A stretch of 5,214 bases of DNA from Planctomycetota bacterium (GCA_030018555.1 JASEHY010000111.1:1-5214), one strand, 5' to 3'; positions 1-5,207 are shown, counted from the first letter of the stretch. Notes: generated by a model not told the origin, from the sequence alone. Numbers and translations: made by a program.

Positions 1-2
1 AA

Positions 3-524
3 AAACTACATACTGATGTAACCCTGACACCATACCTGATATTATCAGCAGGGATGATTTCCGCCCGACCGTTCCGACTCGGAGACGAGGCGAGTACTGA
101 CGAGACTTCCCCGAATGCTTTCGGGGAGCAAGACCAAAAAACGGTGGAGATACTTCAGAAGATATGGTCTAAGGCAGATAAGAATTTAGCGATGACCGCT
201 TATACTAATCTATCTCTTGCCTTAACGATGTTAGGTAAAAGAAAAGAGGTTTTAGCCAAGTTGCAGGAGCATATAAAATCCAAGGATATATATTTGAGAG
301 CATACGCTTTACACACGTTGGGGCTGGTTGGGGATAGAGCGTCAGCCAAGGCATTTGTAGAATCAGCAAAAGATAACAATAGAGAAGTCCGTAAGTCGGT
401 TATAACCGGCATAGGGTTCTTAATGGACAAGAATGCGATTAATCCACTTAATAAAGTAACCGCTGATAATATTGATATCCAGATATCAATTATAGACCAT
501 ATCCTGCCAATACCGGTGTGGTGA
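3..524 (+). CDS. HEAT-repeat protein, 5' partial (C-terminal part only)
   Basis: The reading frame is open from base 3 with no stop, so the gene begins outside the window; the ATG at 54 is probably internal. The visible 173 codons consist mostly of paired amphipathic helices typical of HEAT repeats, for example NLAMTAYTNLSLALTML, then DIYLRAYALHTLGLVGD, then NREVRKSVITGIGFLMD. HEAT proteins are alpha-solenoid scaffolds that bind other proteins; no catalytic motif is visible and the partner is unknown. The protein ends with HILPIPVW and a TGA at 522-524. Codons at about 60-131 encode a low-complexity stretch (ARPFRLGDEASTDETSPNAF) that does not look like HEAT. It contains the same 18-base palindrome found in the intergenic region at 2623-2640, so it is probably an inserted repeat read in frame. 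Without it, LILSAGMI would join DQKTVEILQKI as an ordinary HEAT helix-turn-helix. Family assignment is good; specific function is not recognisable. Confidence 0.7.
   Translation, partial: KLHTDVTLTPYLILSAGMISARPFRLGDEASTDETSPNAFGEQDQKTVEILQKIWSKADKNLAMTAYTNLSLALTMLGKRKEVLAKLQEHIKSKDIYLRAYALHTLGLVGDRASAKAFVESAKDNNREVRKSVITGIGFLMDKNAINPLNKVTADNIDIQISIIDHILPIPVW
60..131. repeat. Palindromic repeat embedded in frame in the HEAT gene
   Basis: This stretch has palindromic pieces: CCGA-C-TCGG at 74-82, AGTACT at 93-98, and a perfect hairpin of 7-bp arms, CCCCGAA-TGCT-TTCGGGG, at 109-126. The last 18 bases recur identically at 2623-2640 in a non-coding spacer, both times preceded by GAC within a few bases. 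Edges are estimated from where the protein stops and resumes looking like HEAT; about 72 bp, or 24 codons, would keep the frame. Confidence 0.6.
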
Positions 525-620
525 GAGTAAAACCACTTCTAAACCCTGAAAGTGTTCATTTTACCCCCAAGACTACCGTCCCCCTTTCTCAAAATTATCG
601 CTTACGGAAGGATTTGCTCT

Positions 621-1166
621 CTAATTTTTACCAGAAACACCGGCAGAGACTATAAAAGCCATTACCTCCGAACCGTCTTTGTTTATAGGTGTTATTTGTT
701 CCCGCGGGACAATAATAAGATTCCCCGCAAAGTTGTATGCCTGAGGCACATACACCGCAACATTTTCTTTTAATCCGAATGATTCCAGATTACCTCTGGT
801 AATGAAGCCGATTATCCTGATATTAGAATCTGGAGAAATAGTTACCAGAACCGGTTTATCAAACATCTTTTTATCACCGACAAAGGCATTCATCAAATCC
901 TTTACTGCGGAATAGAGTAGTTTTACAAACGGCAGGCGATTAAATAGAGTATCAACCATTTTTACCAGATGTCTGGTGATAAAAACAGAAGTAAGAAACC
1001 CAACAAGGGTGATTACAATAAAAATCAAAACGAACCCCACGCCGGGAATAGGAATACGAAATAATCCGTCTATCTTAATAAAGATAAGATATAAGACATA
1101 GATTGTAATTACCAGCGGGACTACAAACAATAACCCTTTAAGAAAATAGCCGACTAGTCTTTTCAT
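621..1166 (-). CDS. DUF502 family integral membrane protein
   Basis: The 181-residue protein matches the DUF502 pattern throughout. It has two N-terminal membrane segments (about residues 8-30 and 43-64) with the IPGVGFVLIF turn between them. A conserved amphipathic stretch, LPFVKLLYSAVKDLMNAF (about 78-95), follows. The soluble C-terminal domain contains GLKENVAVYVPQAYNFAG (131-148), the IIVPREQI strand (151-158) and SEVMAFIVSAGV (166-177). It should sit in the cytoplasmic membrane with the C-terminal domain probably in the cytoplasm. The family is widespread in bacteria, its biochemical role is not established, and no catalytic residues are evident. The start is the ATG at 1166-1164; a modest CAGGT Shine-Dalgarno-like site lies a few bases upstream. 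It converges on the HEAT gene (96 bp between stops) and diverges from the phosphofructokinase (75 bp between starts). Length and ends look normal, so it is probably intact. Confidence 0.88.
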   Translation of the reverse strand: MKRLVGYFLKGLLFVVPLVITIYVLYLIFIKIDGLFRIPIPGVGFVLIFIVITLVGFLTSVFITRHLVKMVDTLFNRLPFVKLLYSAVKDLMNAFVGDKKMFDKPVLVTISPDSNIRIIGFITRGNLESFGLKENVAVYVPQAYNFAGNLIIVPREQITPINKDGSEVMAFIVSAGVSGKN

Positions 1167-1207
1167 AATACCTGATATTTCTGATACTGTTATCTGTGTC
1201 TAAAAAC

Positions 1208-1235
1208 TTGACATTATCTTTATTTATACTACATT
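1208..1235 (+). promoter_or_regulatory. Candidate promoter for the phosphofructokinase gene
   Basis: A perfect TTGACA lies at 1208-1213. With a 16-base spacer the -10 position reads TACATT (1230-1235, four of six matches). TATACT at 1225-1230 is a better hexamer but only 11 bases away, too close for a standard promoter. Transcription from TACATT would start at about 1242, on the ATG itself. The -35 box is solid; the -10 call is weak. Confidence 0.35.
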
Positions 1236-1241
1236 AAAGAT

Positions 1242-2510
1242 ATGCAGAAGTCAAACGATAGCGAAAAATTCCTTGGCATATTAGTAGGTGGTGGTCCTGC
1301 GCCAGGGATAAACGGCGTCATCAGCGCCGCGACCATTGAATCAATCAATTACGGCTGGAAAGTAATCGGTATCCTTGACGGCTTCAAGCATCTCGCCATA
1401 AACGATATCACTAAGGTCGTACCTCTTACCATAAATTCGGTCTCCCGTATCCATTTTGATGGCGGTTCAATCATTCGCACCTCAAGAGAAAATCCAACCA
1501 AAGACAAAACCAAAATAAAGAATGTCATAGATTCATTATTGAAATTATCTATTGATAAATTCATAACCATCGGCGGTGATGATACCGCTTATAGTGCCAG
1601 CGTCATCTCAAAAGAGACTGAAGGAAAGATACGGATTGTCCATGTGCCAAAGACAATAGATAATGATTTGCCCTTACCTGAGAACAGGTCAACCTTTGGA
1701 TTCCATACCGCTAGACAGGTTGGCGTCCAGATTATCCAGAATATTATGGAAGATGCCTCTACCACCAATCGCTGGTATTTTATTGTAGCGATGGGAAGGA
1801 AGGCAGGACATCTGGCTTTAAGTATCGGTAAGGCATCTGGCGCAACCATCAGTGTTATTGCAGAGGAATTCAAGGAGCGAACCATTACTTTATCACAGAT
1901 AAGCGATATTTTAGAAGGCGCAATTATCAAACGGCTTGCTATGGGCAGGGAACACGGTGTGGCTATCCTCGCAGAAGGTCTGGCGGAAAGACTCTCGCCC
2001 GATGACCCGTGTTTAAGAGATGTTGAGAAAGATGAACATGACCACCTGCGGCTTTCGGAAATAGATTTGGGCAAATTCATCAAGAACGAGGTCAAGGAAC
2101 GGCTTGACTCAAGAGGTATCAAGATTACTATTGTGGACAAAGATATTGGCTATGAATTAAGATGCGCTCCGCCAGTCCCGTATGACTGCGAATATACACG
2201 AGACCTTGGCTACGGCGCCAGTAAATTCCTTCAGCAGGGTGGTAGCGGAGCAATGGTCTGTCTGCAGGGCGGCAAGATTACTCCTATTTGTTTCCCTGAT
2301 ATCCTTGACCCGCTTACCGGCAAGACTAAAGTCCGCTATGTGGATGTTAATACAGAATCATATGAGGTGGCTCGTTCTTATATGATAAGATTGGAAAAGA
2401 GCGATTTCAATGACCCAGAACAACTTGATAAACTCTGTCGTGCGGCTAAACTTACTAAAGAAGAATTCCTCAATAAATTTATCTGGATAAAATCTATATC
2501 TATGTGGTAA
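1242..2510 (+). CDS. 6-phosphofructokinase, PPi-dependent type (diphosphate--fructose-6-phosphate 1-phosphotransferase)
   Basis: This 422-residue protein carries the phosphofructokinase motifs in order: phosphate-binding loop GGGPAPGINGVI (16-27), GGDDT (111-115), catalytic PKTIDND (136-142; D140 is the expected base), MGRKAGH (184-190), LAEGLAE (243-249) and GYELRCAPPVPYD (303-315), whose Arg307 corresponds to the sugar-phosphate-binding arginine of E. coli PfkA. In this family Asp in GGDD and Lys in PKTIDND, in place of Gly in GGDG and PGTIDND, mark pyrophosphate use; both are present (D114, K137). The expected cytoplasmic reaction is therefore reversible: fructose 6-phosphate + PPi to fructose 1,6-bisphosphate + Pi. 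It is longer than the roughly 320-residue E. coli enzyme, mostly through insertions and a C-terminal tail (about 355-422). ATG 1242 is the first start in frame; only weak AAAGA precedes it, so initiation may be leaderless. The aldolase of the next pathway step lies downstream. Family certain; phosphoryl donor inferred from residues. Confidence 0.93.
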   Translation: MQKSNDSEKFLGILVGGGPAPGINGVISAATIESINYGWKVIGILDGFKHLAINDITKVVPLTINSVSRIHFDGGSIIRTSRENPTKDKTKIKNVIDSLLKLSIDKFITIGGDDTAYSASVISKETEGKIRIVHVPKTIDNDLPLPENRSTFGFHTARQVGVQIIQNIMEDASTTNRWYFIVAMGRKAGHLALSIGKASGATISVIAEEFKERTITLSQISDILEGAIIKRLAMGREHGVAILAEGLAERLSPDDPCLRDVEKDEHDHLRLSEIDLGKFIKNEVKERLDSRGIKITIVDKDIGYELRCAPPVPYDCEYTRDLGYGASKFLQQGGSGAMVCLQGGKITPICFPDILDPLTGKTKVRYVDVNTESYEVARSYMIRLEKSDFNDPEQLDKLCRAAKLTKEEFLNKFIWIKSISMW

Positions 2511-2534
2511 GCAAGAAAACTGCAACCACTCTAC

Positions 2535-2609
2535 GAACCCTGACCCTTCGGACCCTGACGGGTCCTCAGGGCGAGGACCCAGCACATAAATTATGTGCTG
2601 GGCGGGTTC
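2535..2609. repeat. Nested palindromic intergenic element
   Basis: GAACCC (2535-2540) pairs with GGGTTC (2604-2609), enclosing three further hairpins. GACCC-TGAC-GGGTC lies at 2551-2564. A perfect 8-bp stem pairs GGGTCCTC (2560-2567) with GAGGACCC (2573-2580) around loop AGGGC. A 12-bp-arm palindrome pairs CCCAGCACATAA (2578-2589) with TTATGTGCTGGG (2591-2602). The first two share GGGTC and the last two share CCC, so they are partly exclusive. No U-tract follows, so this is not a classical terminator, though it could slow transcription after the phosphofructokinase gene. It resembles dispersed palindromic repeats rather than a gene-specific control element. Confidence 0.75.
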
Positions 2610-2622
2610 TTCCCACGACCCT

Positions 2623-2640
2623 CCCCGAATGCTTTCGGGG
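2623..2640. repeat. 18-bp palindrome, second copy
   Basis: CCCCGAA-TGCT-TTCGGGG forms a perfect 7-bp stem with a 4-base loop. It is identical to the copy inside the HEAT-repeat gene at 109-126, which marks it as a dispersed repeat unit of this genome. Confidence 0.8.
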
Positions 2641-2650
2641 TGGACGAGAA

Positions 2651-2702
2651 CCCTGAAGGGCTGAGCGACCCTTCGGATGCAGAGCATCCTCAGGATGCGA
2701 AG
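2651..2702. repeat. Hairpin cluster with alternating GGATGC/GCATCC arms
   Basis: CCC-TGAA-GGG occurs at 2651-2660. GGATGC (2675-2680), GCATCC (2684-2689) and GGATGC (2693-2698) follow one another, so the middle arm can pair with either neighbour: left as a 6-bp stem with loop AGA, right as 7-bp arms around a single C. CTTCG (2671-2675) and CGAAG (2698-2702) can close the group. It continues the same repeat mosaic as 2535-2640. Confidence 0.65.
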
Positions 2703-2717
2703 CAGAACCCGGAACGG

Positions 2718-2768
2718 GCAGATTAACACAGATGGACACAGATTTTATCAGTGTGTATCTGTGGTTTA
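2718..2768. repeat. CACAGAT-type dispersed inverted repeat
   Basis: CACAGAT (2727-2733) pairs perfectly with ATCTGTG (2757-2763), and inside it ACACAGAT (2736-2743) pairs with ATCAGTGT (2747-2754) with one mismatch. A related copy lies at 4564-4620. TATATT at 2767-2772 at its right edge could act as a -10 box for the aldolase gene, but no good -35 accompanies it. Confidence 0.7.
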
Positions 2769-2794
2769 TATTTCCAGATGCAGAACGCAACGTT

Positions 2795-2802
2795 AAGGAG
2801 GT
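2795..2802 (+). promoter_or_regulatory. Strong ribosome binding site of the aldolase gene
   Basis: AAGGAGGT is a full match to the anti-Shine-Dalgarno sequence, with GGAGG ending four bases before the ATG at 2806. It is the strongest site in the window, in contrast to the nearly absent one before the phosphofructokinase at 1242, which suggests high translation of the aldolase. Confidence 0.9.
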
Positions 2803-2805
2803 GTT

Positions 2806-4146
2806 ATGAAAATATACTCAACCCAACAAGACATACGCGATAGTATTATCGGCATTATTGACCTCTTTCCTGACAATACTATCAGAATAATCAATCACCC
2901 ATCTCTGAAATCAGAAGTTGATAATCTCATCTATACTTATGTATTCAGCGATAATCTGAATACAAAAAAGAAGGTCTCGTGGCTTATCAGAGAATCAGCA
3001 AGAGAGTTAGGGATAGTTCCAGATAGTACCCAGAAAGTCTATGAATCTTTCGCAAAGGGTCTGGAGCATAATAAGACCGTGCCGGCGATGAATATCCGTG
3101 GTATTACCTATGAGGCTGCCCGTGCCATCTTTCGTTCTGCGATAAAGAATAATGTCGGTCTATTTATCTTTGAGATTGCCCGTAGTGAAATGCGTTATAC
3201 TCAACAGACTCCCGAGGAATACGTTACCGCTATTCTCGCAGCCGCTATCAAAGAGGGATTCAAAGGTAATGTCTTTATCCAGGGCGACCATTTTCAGGTC
3301 TCTTCCAAGAAATACCGCGCCGCACCGGAAACAGAACTACAGGAGCTTAAAGACCTTATCAAAAAGGCAATAGAGGCGGGTTTCTATAATATTGATATTG
3401 ATGCTTCTACTCTGGTAGATTTAACTAAACCGACTGTGGAAGAACAGCAGATGCTCAATGCCAGAATCACGGCAGAGATGACCGTCTGGATTCGCTCTCT
3501 ACAACCTGCAGGTATTACTATTTCTGTAGGTGGTGAGATTGGAGAGGTGGGCAAACAGAATAGCACACCAGAAGAACTCAGGGCTTTTATGAAGCAATAT
3601 CATTCGTTCCTTCCATCAGGAACTTTCGGGCTTTCAAAGATAAGTGTTCAGACCGGCACAAAGCACGGTGGAGTGGTTCTGCCAGATGGCTCTATTGCTC
3701 ATGTTTCGCTTGATTTTGAGACGCTGAGGAATCTCTCCGAGATTGCCCGTCAGGAATTCGGGATGGCTGGCGCAGTCCAGCACGGTGCATCCACTTTACC
3801 TGACGACGCCTTTGATAAATTCCCCTTACACGGCACTGCAGAAGTGCATTTAGCGACCGGCTTCCAGAATATAATCTATGAACATCCATCCTTCCCTGCT
3901 GACTTATTAAAGCAGATAGATGACCATCTTCTCAAGAATCACTCTGATGAACGAAAGGCACAAGACACCGAAGAGCAATTCCTTTACAAGACCCGCAAAA
4001 AGGCATTCGGACCATTCAAGAAGCAGATGTGGAATATGCCGACAGACAAACTTGCCCCAATCACACAGGCACTGGAAGACAAAGTCAGTTTCCTATTCAA
4101 CAAACTCAATGTGGTAAATACTAAAAACCTTGTGAGTCAAGTATAG
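2806..4146 (+). CDS. Class II (metal-dependent) ketose-bisphosphate aldolase, fructose-bisphosphate aldolase-like
   Basis: The 446-residue protein has the class II aldolase core at about 85-370. VPAMNIRG (92-99) opens the barrel. QGDH (159-162) carries the catalytic Asp161 and metal ligand His162. NIDIDAS (195-201), EIGEVG (244-249), KHGG with His287 and QHGAS with His326 (the other expected metal ligands) follow, then the phosphate-binding strand GTAEVHLATGFQN (343-355). In E. coli FbaA this strand reads KMNIDT and in tagatose enzymes KVNVAT; here the usual Asn is His348. The expected reaction is fructose 1,6-bisphosphate to dihydroxyacetone phosphate plus glyceraldehyde 3-phosphate, reversible and cytoplasmic; tagatose bisphosphate cannot be excluded. 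It exceeds the usual 280-360 residues because of an 85-residue helical N-terminal extension and a C-terminal helical tail. The start is fixed by AAGGAGGT. The preceding phosphofructokinase supplies the matching substrate. The last codons overlap the 10-bp box array. Confidence 0.85.
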   Translation: MKIYSTQQDIRDSIIGIIDLFPDNTIRIINHPSLKSEVDNLIYTYVFSDNLNTKKKVSWLIRESARELGIVPDSTQKVYESFAKGLEHNKTVPAMNIRGITYEAARAIFRSAIKNNVGLFIFEIARSEMRYTQQTPEEYVTAILAAAIKEGFKGNVFIQGDHFQVSSKKYRAAPETELQELKDLIKKAIEAGFYNIDIDASTLVDLTKPTVEEQQMLNARITAEMTVWIRSLQPAGITISVGGEIGEVGKQNSTPEELRAFMKQYHSFLPSGTFGLSKISVQTGTKHGGVVLPDGSIAHVSLDFETLRNLSEIARQEFGMAGAVQHGASTLPDDAFDKFPLHGTAEVHLATGFQNIIYEHPSFPADLLKQIDDHLLKNHSDERKAQDTEEQFLYKTRKKAFGPFKKQMWNMPTDKLAPITQALEDKVSFLFNKLNVVNTKNLVSQV

Positions 4147-4235
4147 TCAAATATGGTCAAGTGTCGTCAAGTATTGTTAAATTACTACACTTGACTATGT
4201 CTGACCATTTATGACAATTCTTGACAATCTTGTGT
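4136..4235. repeat. Ten-base-phased GTCAA/TTGAC box array with a central inversion
   Basis: GTCAA occurs at 4136, 4146, 4156 and 4166, with GTTAA at 4176, exactly ten bases apart. After a spacer unit, TGAC occurs at 4192, 4202, 4212 and 4222, again ten bases apart, in the opposite orientation. Opposed boxes can pair: GTCAAGTGT (4156-4164) is the exact complement of ACACTTGAC (4187-4195), and imperfect pairing extends to 4136/4215. The array begins inside the last three codons of the aldolase and ends just before the small downstream gene. Confidence 0.85.
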
Positions 4236-4240
4236 AGAAT
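4211..4240 (+). promoter_or_regulatory. Candidate promoter for the DUF6899-like gene
   Basis: ATGACA (4211-4216, five of six) and TAGAAT (4235-4240, five of six) are separated by 18 bases. The start of transcription would fall near 4247, very close to the gene start at 4254. The -35 box is one of the ten-base-phased TGAC boxes, so a protein bound to the array could interfere with it. Confidence 0.4.
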
Positions 4241-4241
4241 A

Positions 4242-4247
4242 AAGGAG
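4242..4247 (+). promoter_or_regulatory. Ribosome binding site fixing the start at 4254
   Basis: AAGGAG ends six bases before the ATG at 4254. A TTG at 4221 in the same frame would lengthen the protein by 11 residues, but it lies inside the box array and lacks its own binding site, so ATG 4254 is preferred. Confidence 0.75.
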
Positions 4248-4253
4248 TGCCCT

Positions 4254-4520
4254 ATGCCATATATAGATAAGAATAATCGCAAGAATCTTGCTCCCGAACT
4301 AAACGCCCTGATAAAGAAACTCAAAACCACTCCAGATGAAAAAGTTGATGGCTGTCTCAATTACTGCATCTCTGTGATGCTCAAGGAACTTTATTCTGCT
4401 TCCTATTTCAATTACAATCGTATGATGGGTGTGATTAACTGCGTCAATCAAGAAATCTATCGCCGACTCGTCAGCAAATACGAGGATGAAAAAATAACAG
4501 AGAAAGGGGATATATTTTAG
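4254..4520 (+). CDS. Small DUF6899-like protein, 88 residues
   Basis: The protein begins MPYIDKNNRKNLAPELNALI and ends NQEIYRRLVSKYEDEKITEK plus GDIF. From memory this is the pattern of the DUF6899 family: MPYI and a conserved Arg at the N-terminus, a GxLNY-type motif in the middle (here GCLNYCIS, residues 33-40), a Tyr/Asn-rich stretch leading to a GVxxC helix (here GVINCVNQEIYRR), and a YEDEKIxENGD-like tail. It has no signal peptide or membrane segment and should be a soluble, mostly helical cytoplasmic protein. The family's function is unknown to me. It is complete, with its own candidate promoter at 4211-4240, so it need not be cotranscribed with the aldolase. Family assignment is by recalled pattern, not by search. 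Confidence 0.78.
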   Translation: MPYIDKNNRKNLAPELNALIKKLKTTPDEKVDGCLNYCISVMLKELYSASYFNYNRMMGVINCVNQEIYRRLVSKYEDEKITEKGDIF

Positions 4521-4530
4521 TATAAAATCA

Positions 4531-4620
4531 GCCACAGAGTTACAGAGAACACAGAGTTTAATGAAACCACAGATAAACACTGATTTTTATCTGAACAGAA
4601 ATCTGTGTAATCTGTGGTTT
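4531..4620. repeat. CACAGAG/CACAGAT dispersed repeat, second copy
   Basis: The left part (4531-4558) holds CACAGAG, TACAGAG and ACACAGAG direct repeats. The right part is an inverted repeat: AAACCACAGAT (4564-4574) pairs perfectly with ATCTGTGGTTT (4610-4620), and ACACTGATTT (4577-4586) pairs with AAATCTGTGT (4600-4609) with one mismatch. It is the same family as 2718-2768. It begins shortly after the stop of the DUF6899-like gene and could form a hairpin at the transcript end. Confidence 0.75.
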
Positions 4621-4720
4621 TATTCGTGTCATTCACTCTACTCGTCCTATTTGTGTTTAGTATTTATCTGTTAACTTTTCTCTTTCTTTAGAGTAACTGG
4701 TAGCAAGAAATAACACAAAT
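4621..4720. other. Gene-free spacer, nothing recognised
   Basis: This AT-rich stretch lies between the dispersed repeat and the candidate structured RNA. I see no coding frame and no convincing promoter; TTAACT at 4671-4676 is the nearest thing to a -35 box and has no good -10 partner. Confidence 0.5.
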
Positions 4721-4926
4721 GACGGTGACACACACCGCGGGCTAAGTCGCAACGGAGTCCCGATTATTTCGGGGCTGAAAGGGGCTATTTTACTCTCTTT
4801 GCAGGAGACGGTTTTTGGAAAACAGAACCGTTGGTCTTTAACTCTGCTGGGCAGGTGCTTTGTAAAAATGGCATCAGGAACCCCGCGTAAATAACGGGAT
4901 TAGAGGCAAGGTGTGTATCACCGGTC
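4721..4926 (+). ncRNA. Candidate structured RNA or 5' leader, unassigned family
   Basis: GGTGACACACACC (4724-4736) and GGTGTGTATCACC (4910-4922) are complementary at 12 of 13 positions, and flanking GAC (4721-4723) can pair with GTC (4924-4926) past one bulged G. This gives a roughly 16-bp closing helix around about 170 bases. Inside are an 8-bp stem with a TTATT loop (4756-4763 with 4769-4776), ACGGTT (4808-4813) with AACCGT (4826-4831), CTGC-TGG-GCAG (4844-4854), GGTGC (4854-4858) with GCATC (4871-4875) including one G-U, and CCCG (4882-4885) with CGGG (4895-4898). Several elements have alternative partners; for example CGCGGG (4736-4741) can pair with CCCGCG (4882-4887). No protein frame explains the region. 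It ends about 20 bases before the ribosome binding site of the second phosphofructokinase, so it could be a regulatory leader of that gene or a separate RNA. I do not recognise a riboswitch core, tmRNA, RNase P or SRP signature. Strand is inferred from the downstream gene. Confidence 0.4.
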
Positions 4927-4946
4927 AATGAGATGAGCAATATGAC

Positions 4947-4954
4947 AGAAGGAG
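4947..4954 (+). promoter_or_regulatory. Ribosome binding site before the phosphofructokinase fragment
   Basis: AGAAGGAG is a good Shine-Dalgarno site, but four bases later, where ATG is expected, the sequence is ATA (4959-4961). The same four-base spacing precedes the aldolase ATG, suggesting that an ATG once stood here. Confidence 0.6.
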
Positions 4955-4958
4955 TATT

Positions 4959-5207
4959 ATAAAAAAGATAAAACGAATTGGTGTTTTAACAGGTGGCGGT
5001 GATGCACCAGGCCTTAATGCTGTTATACGCGCCGTTGTCAAGAGCGCTTTTAATCGCGGATGGGAAGTGATAGGAATAAGGGAAGGGTTTGAAGGTCTAT
5101 TAAATATCTCTAAAGCAAAAAAGATTACTACCAGAGACATAACCGGACCCGTATCCGTCATATTAAACACGAAAATGAGTAGGCAAAATTGCTTGAATGT
5201 CTTATAA
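4959..5207 (+). pseudogene. N-terminal fragment of a second 6-phosphofructokinase, start codon missing
   Basis: The frame encodes KRIGVLTGGGDAPGLNAVIR, the canonical phosphofructokinase N-terminus with the GGGDAPGLN nucleotide/phosphate loop, followed by GWEVIGIREGFEGLL as in intact family members. Similarity holds to about RDITGPV (5133-5153). Beyond it the expected GGTIL-type segment (GGSIIRTS in the neighbouring intact enzyme) is absent, and the frame reads ILNTKMSRQNCLNVL to a TAA at 5205-5207, about 82 codons in all. No ATG, GTG or TTG lies in frame between the upstream TGA (4929-4931) and the domain; the first usable position carries ATA. The loop reads GGGDAPGLN here and GGGPAPGIN in the gene at 1242, so it is a diverged paralogue, not a recent copy. 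The sites for phosphoryl donor choice and catalysis are missing. It is most likely a decayed or interrupted gene; an assembly or sequencing fault near the contig end is an alternative. Confidence 0.7.

Noticed and set aside
531..560. Possible terminator between the HEAT and DUF502 genes
   Set aside because: CACTT (534-538) and AAGTG (549-553) form only a five-pair stem with a ten-base loop and no clear T-run; too weak to call.
552..773. 73-codon plus-strand open frame
   Set aside because: It overlaps the 3' part of the DUF502 gene on the other strand and has no recognisable domain.
1589..2140. 183-codon open frame on the minus strand
   Set aside because: It lies wholly opposite the phosphofructokinase, is rich in Ser/Ile/Leu without any motif, and has no ribosome binding site; it is a shadow of the real gene.
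2358..2790. Two overlapping minus-strand open frames across the spacer
   Set aside because: Their sequence is the translation of GC-rich palindromic repeats and the end of the phosphofructokinase; nothing protein-like is conserved.
4136..4235. CRISPR-like regular repeats
   Set aside because: Units are ten bases with no unique spacers and the orientation flips in the middle; this is not a CRISPR array.
4724..4775. T-box-like stretch (ACCGCGGG followed by GTCCCG)
   Set aside because: It resembles a T-box antiterminator by eye, but it would sit at the 5' end of the structured region, no specifier stem precedes it, and the downstream gene is not an aminoacyl-tRNA synthetase or amino-acid gene.
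4823..4835. ACAGAACC resembling the 3' conserved segment of RNase P RNA
   Set aside because: The partner segment GAGGAAAGTCC and the remaining conserved parts are absent, and the region is too short.
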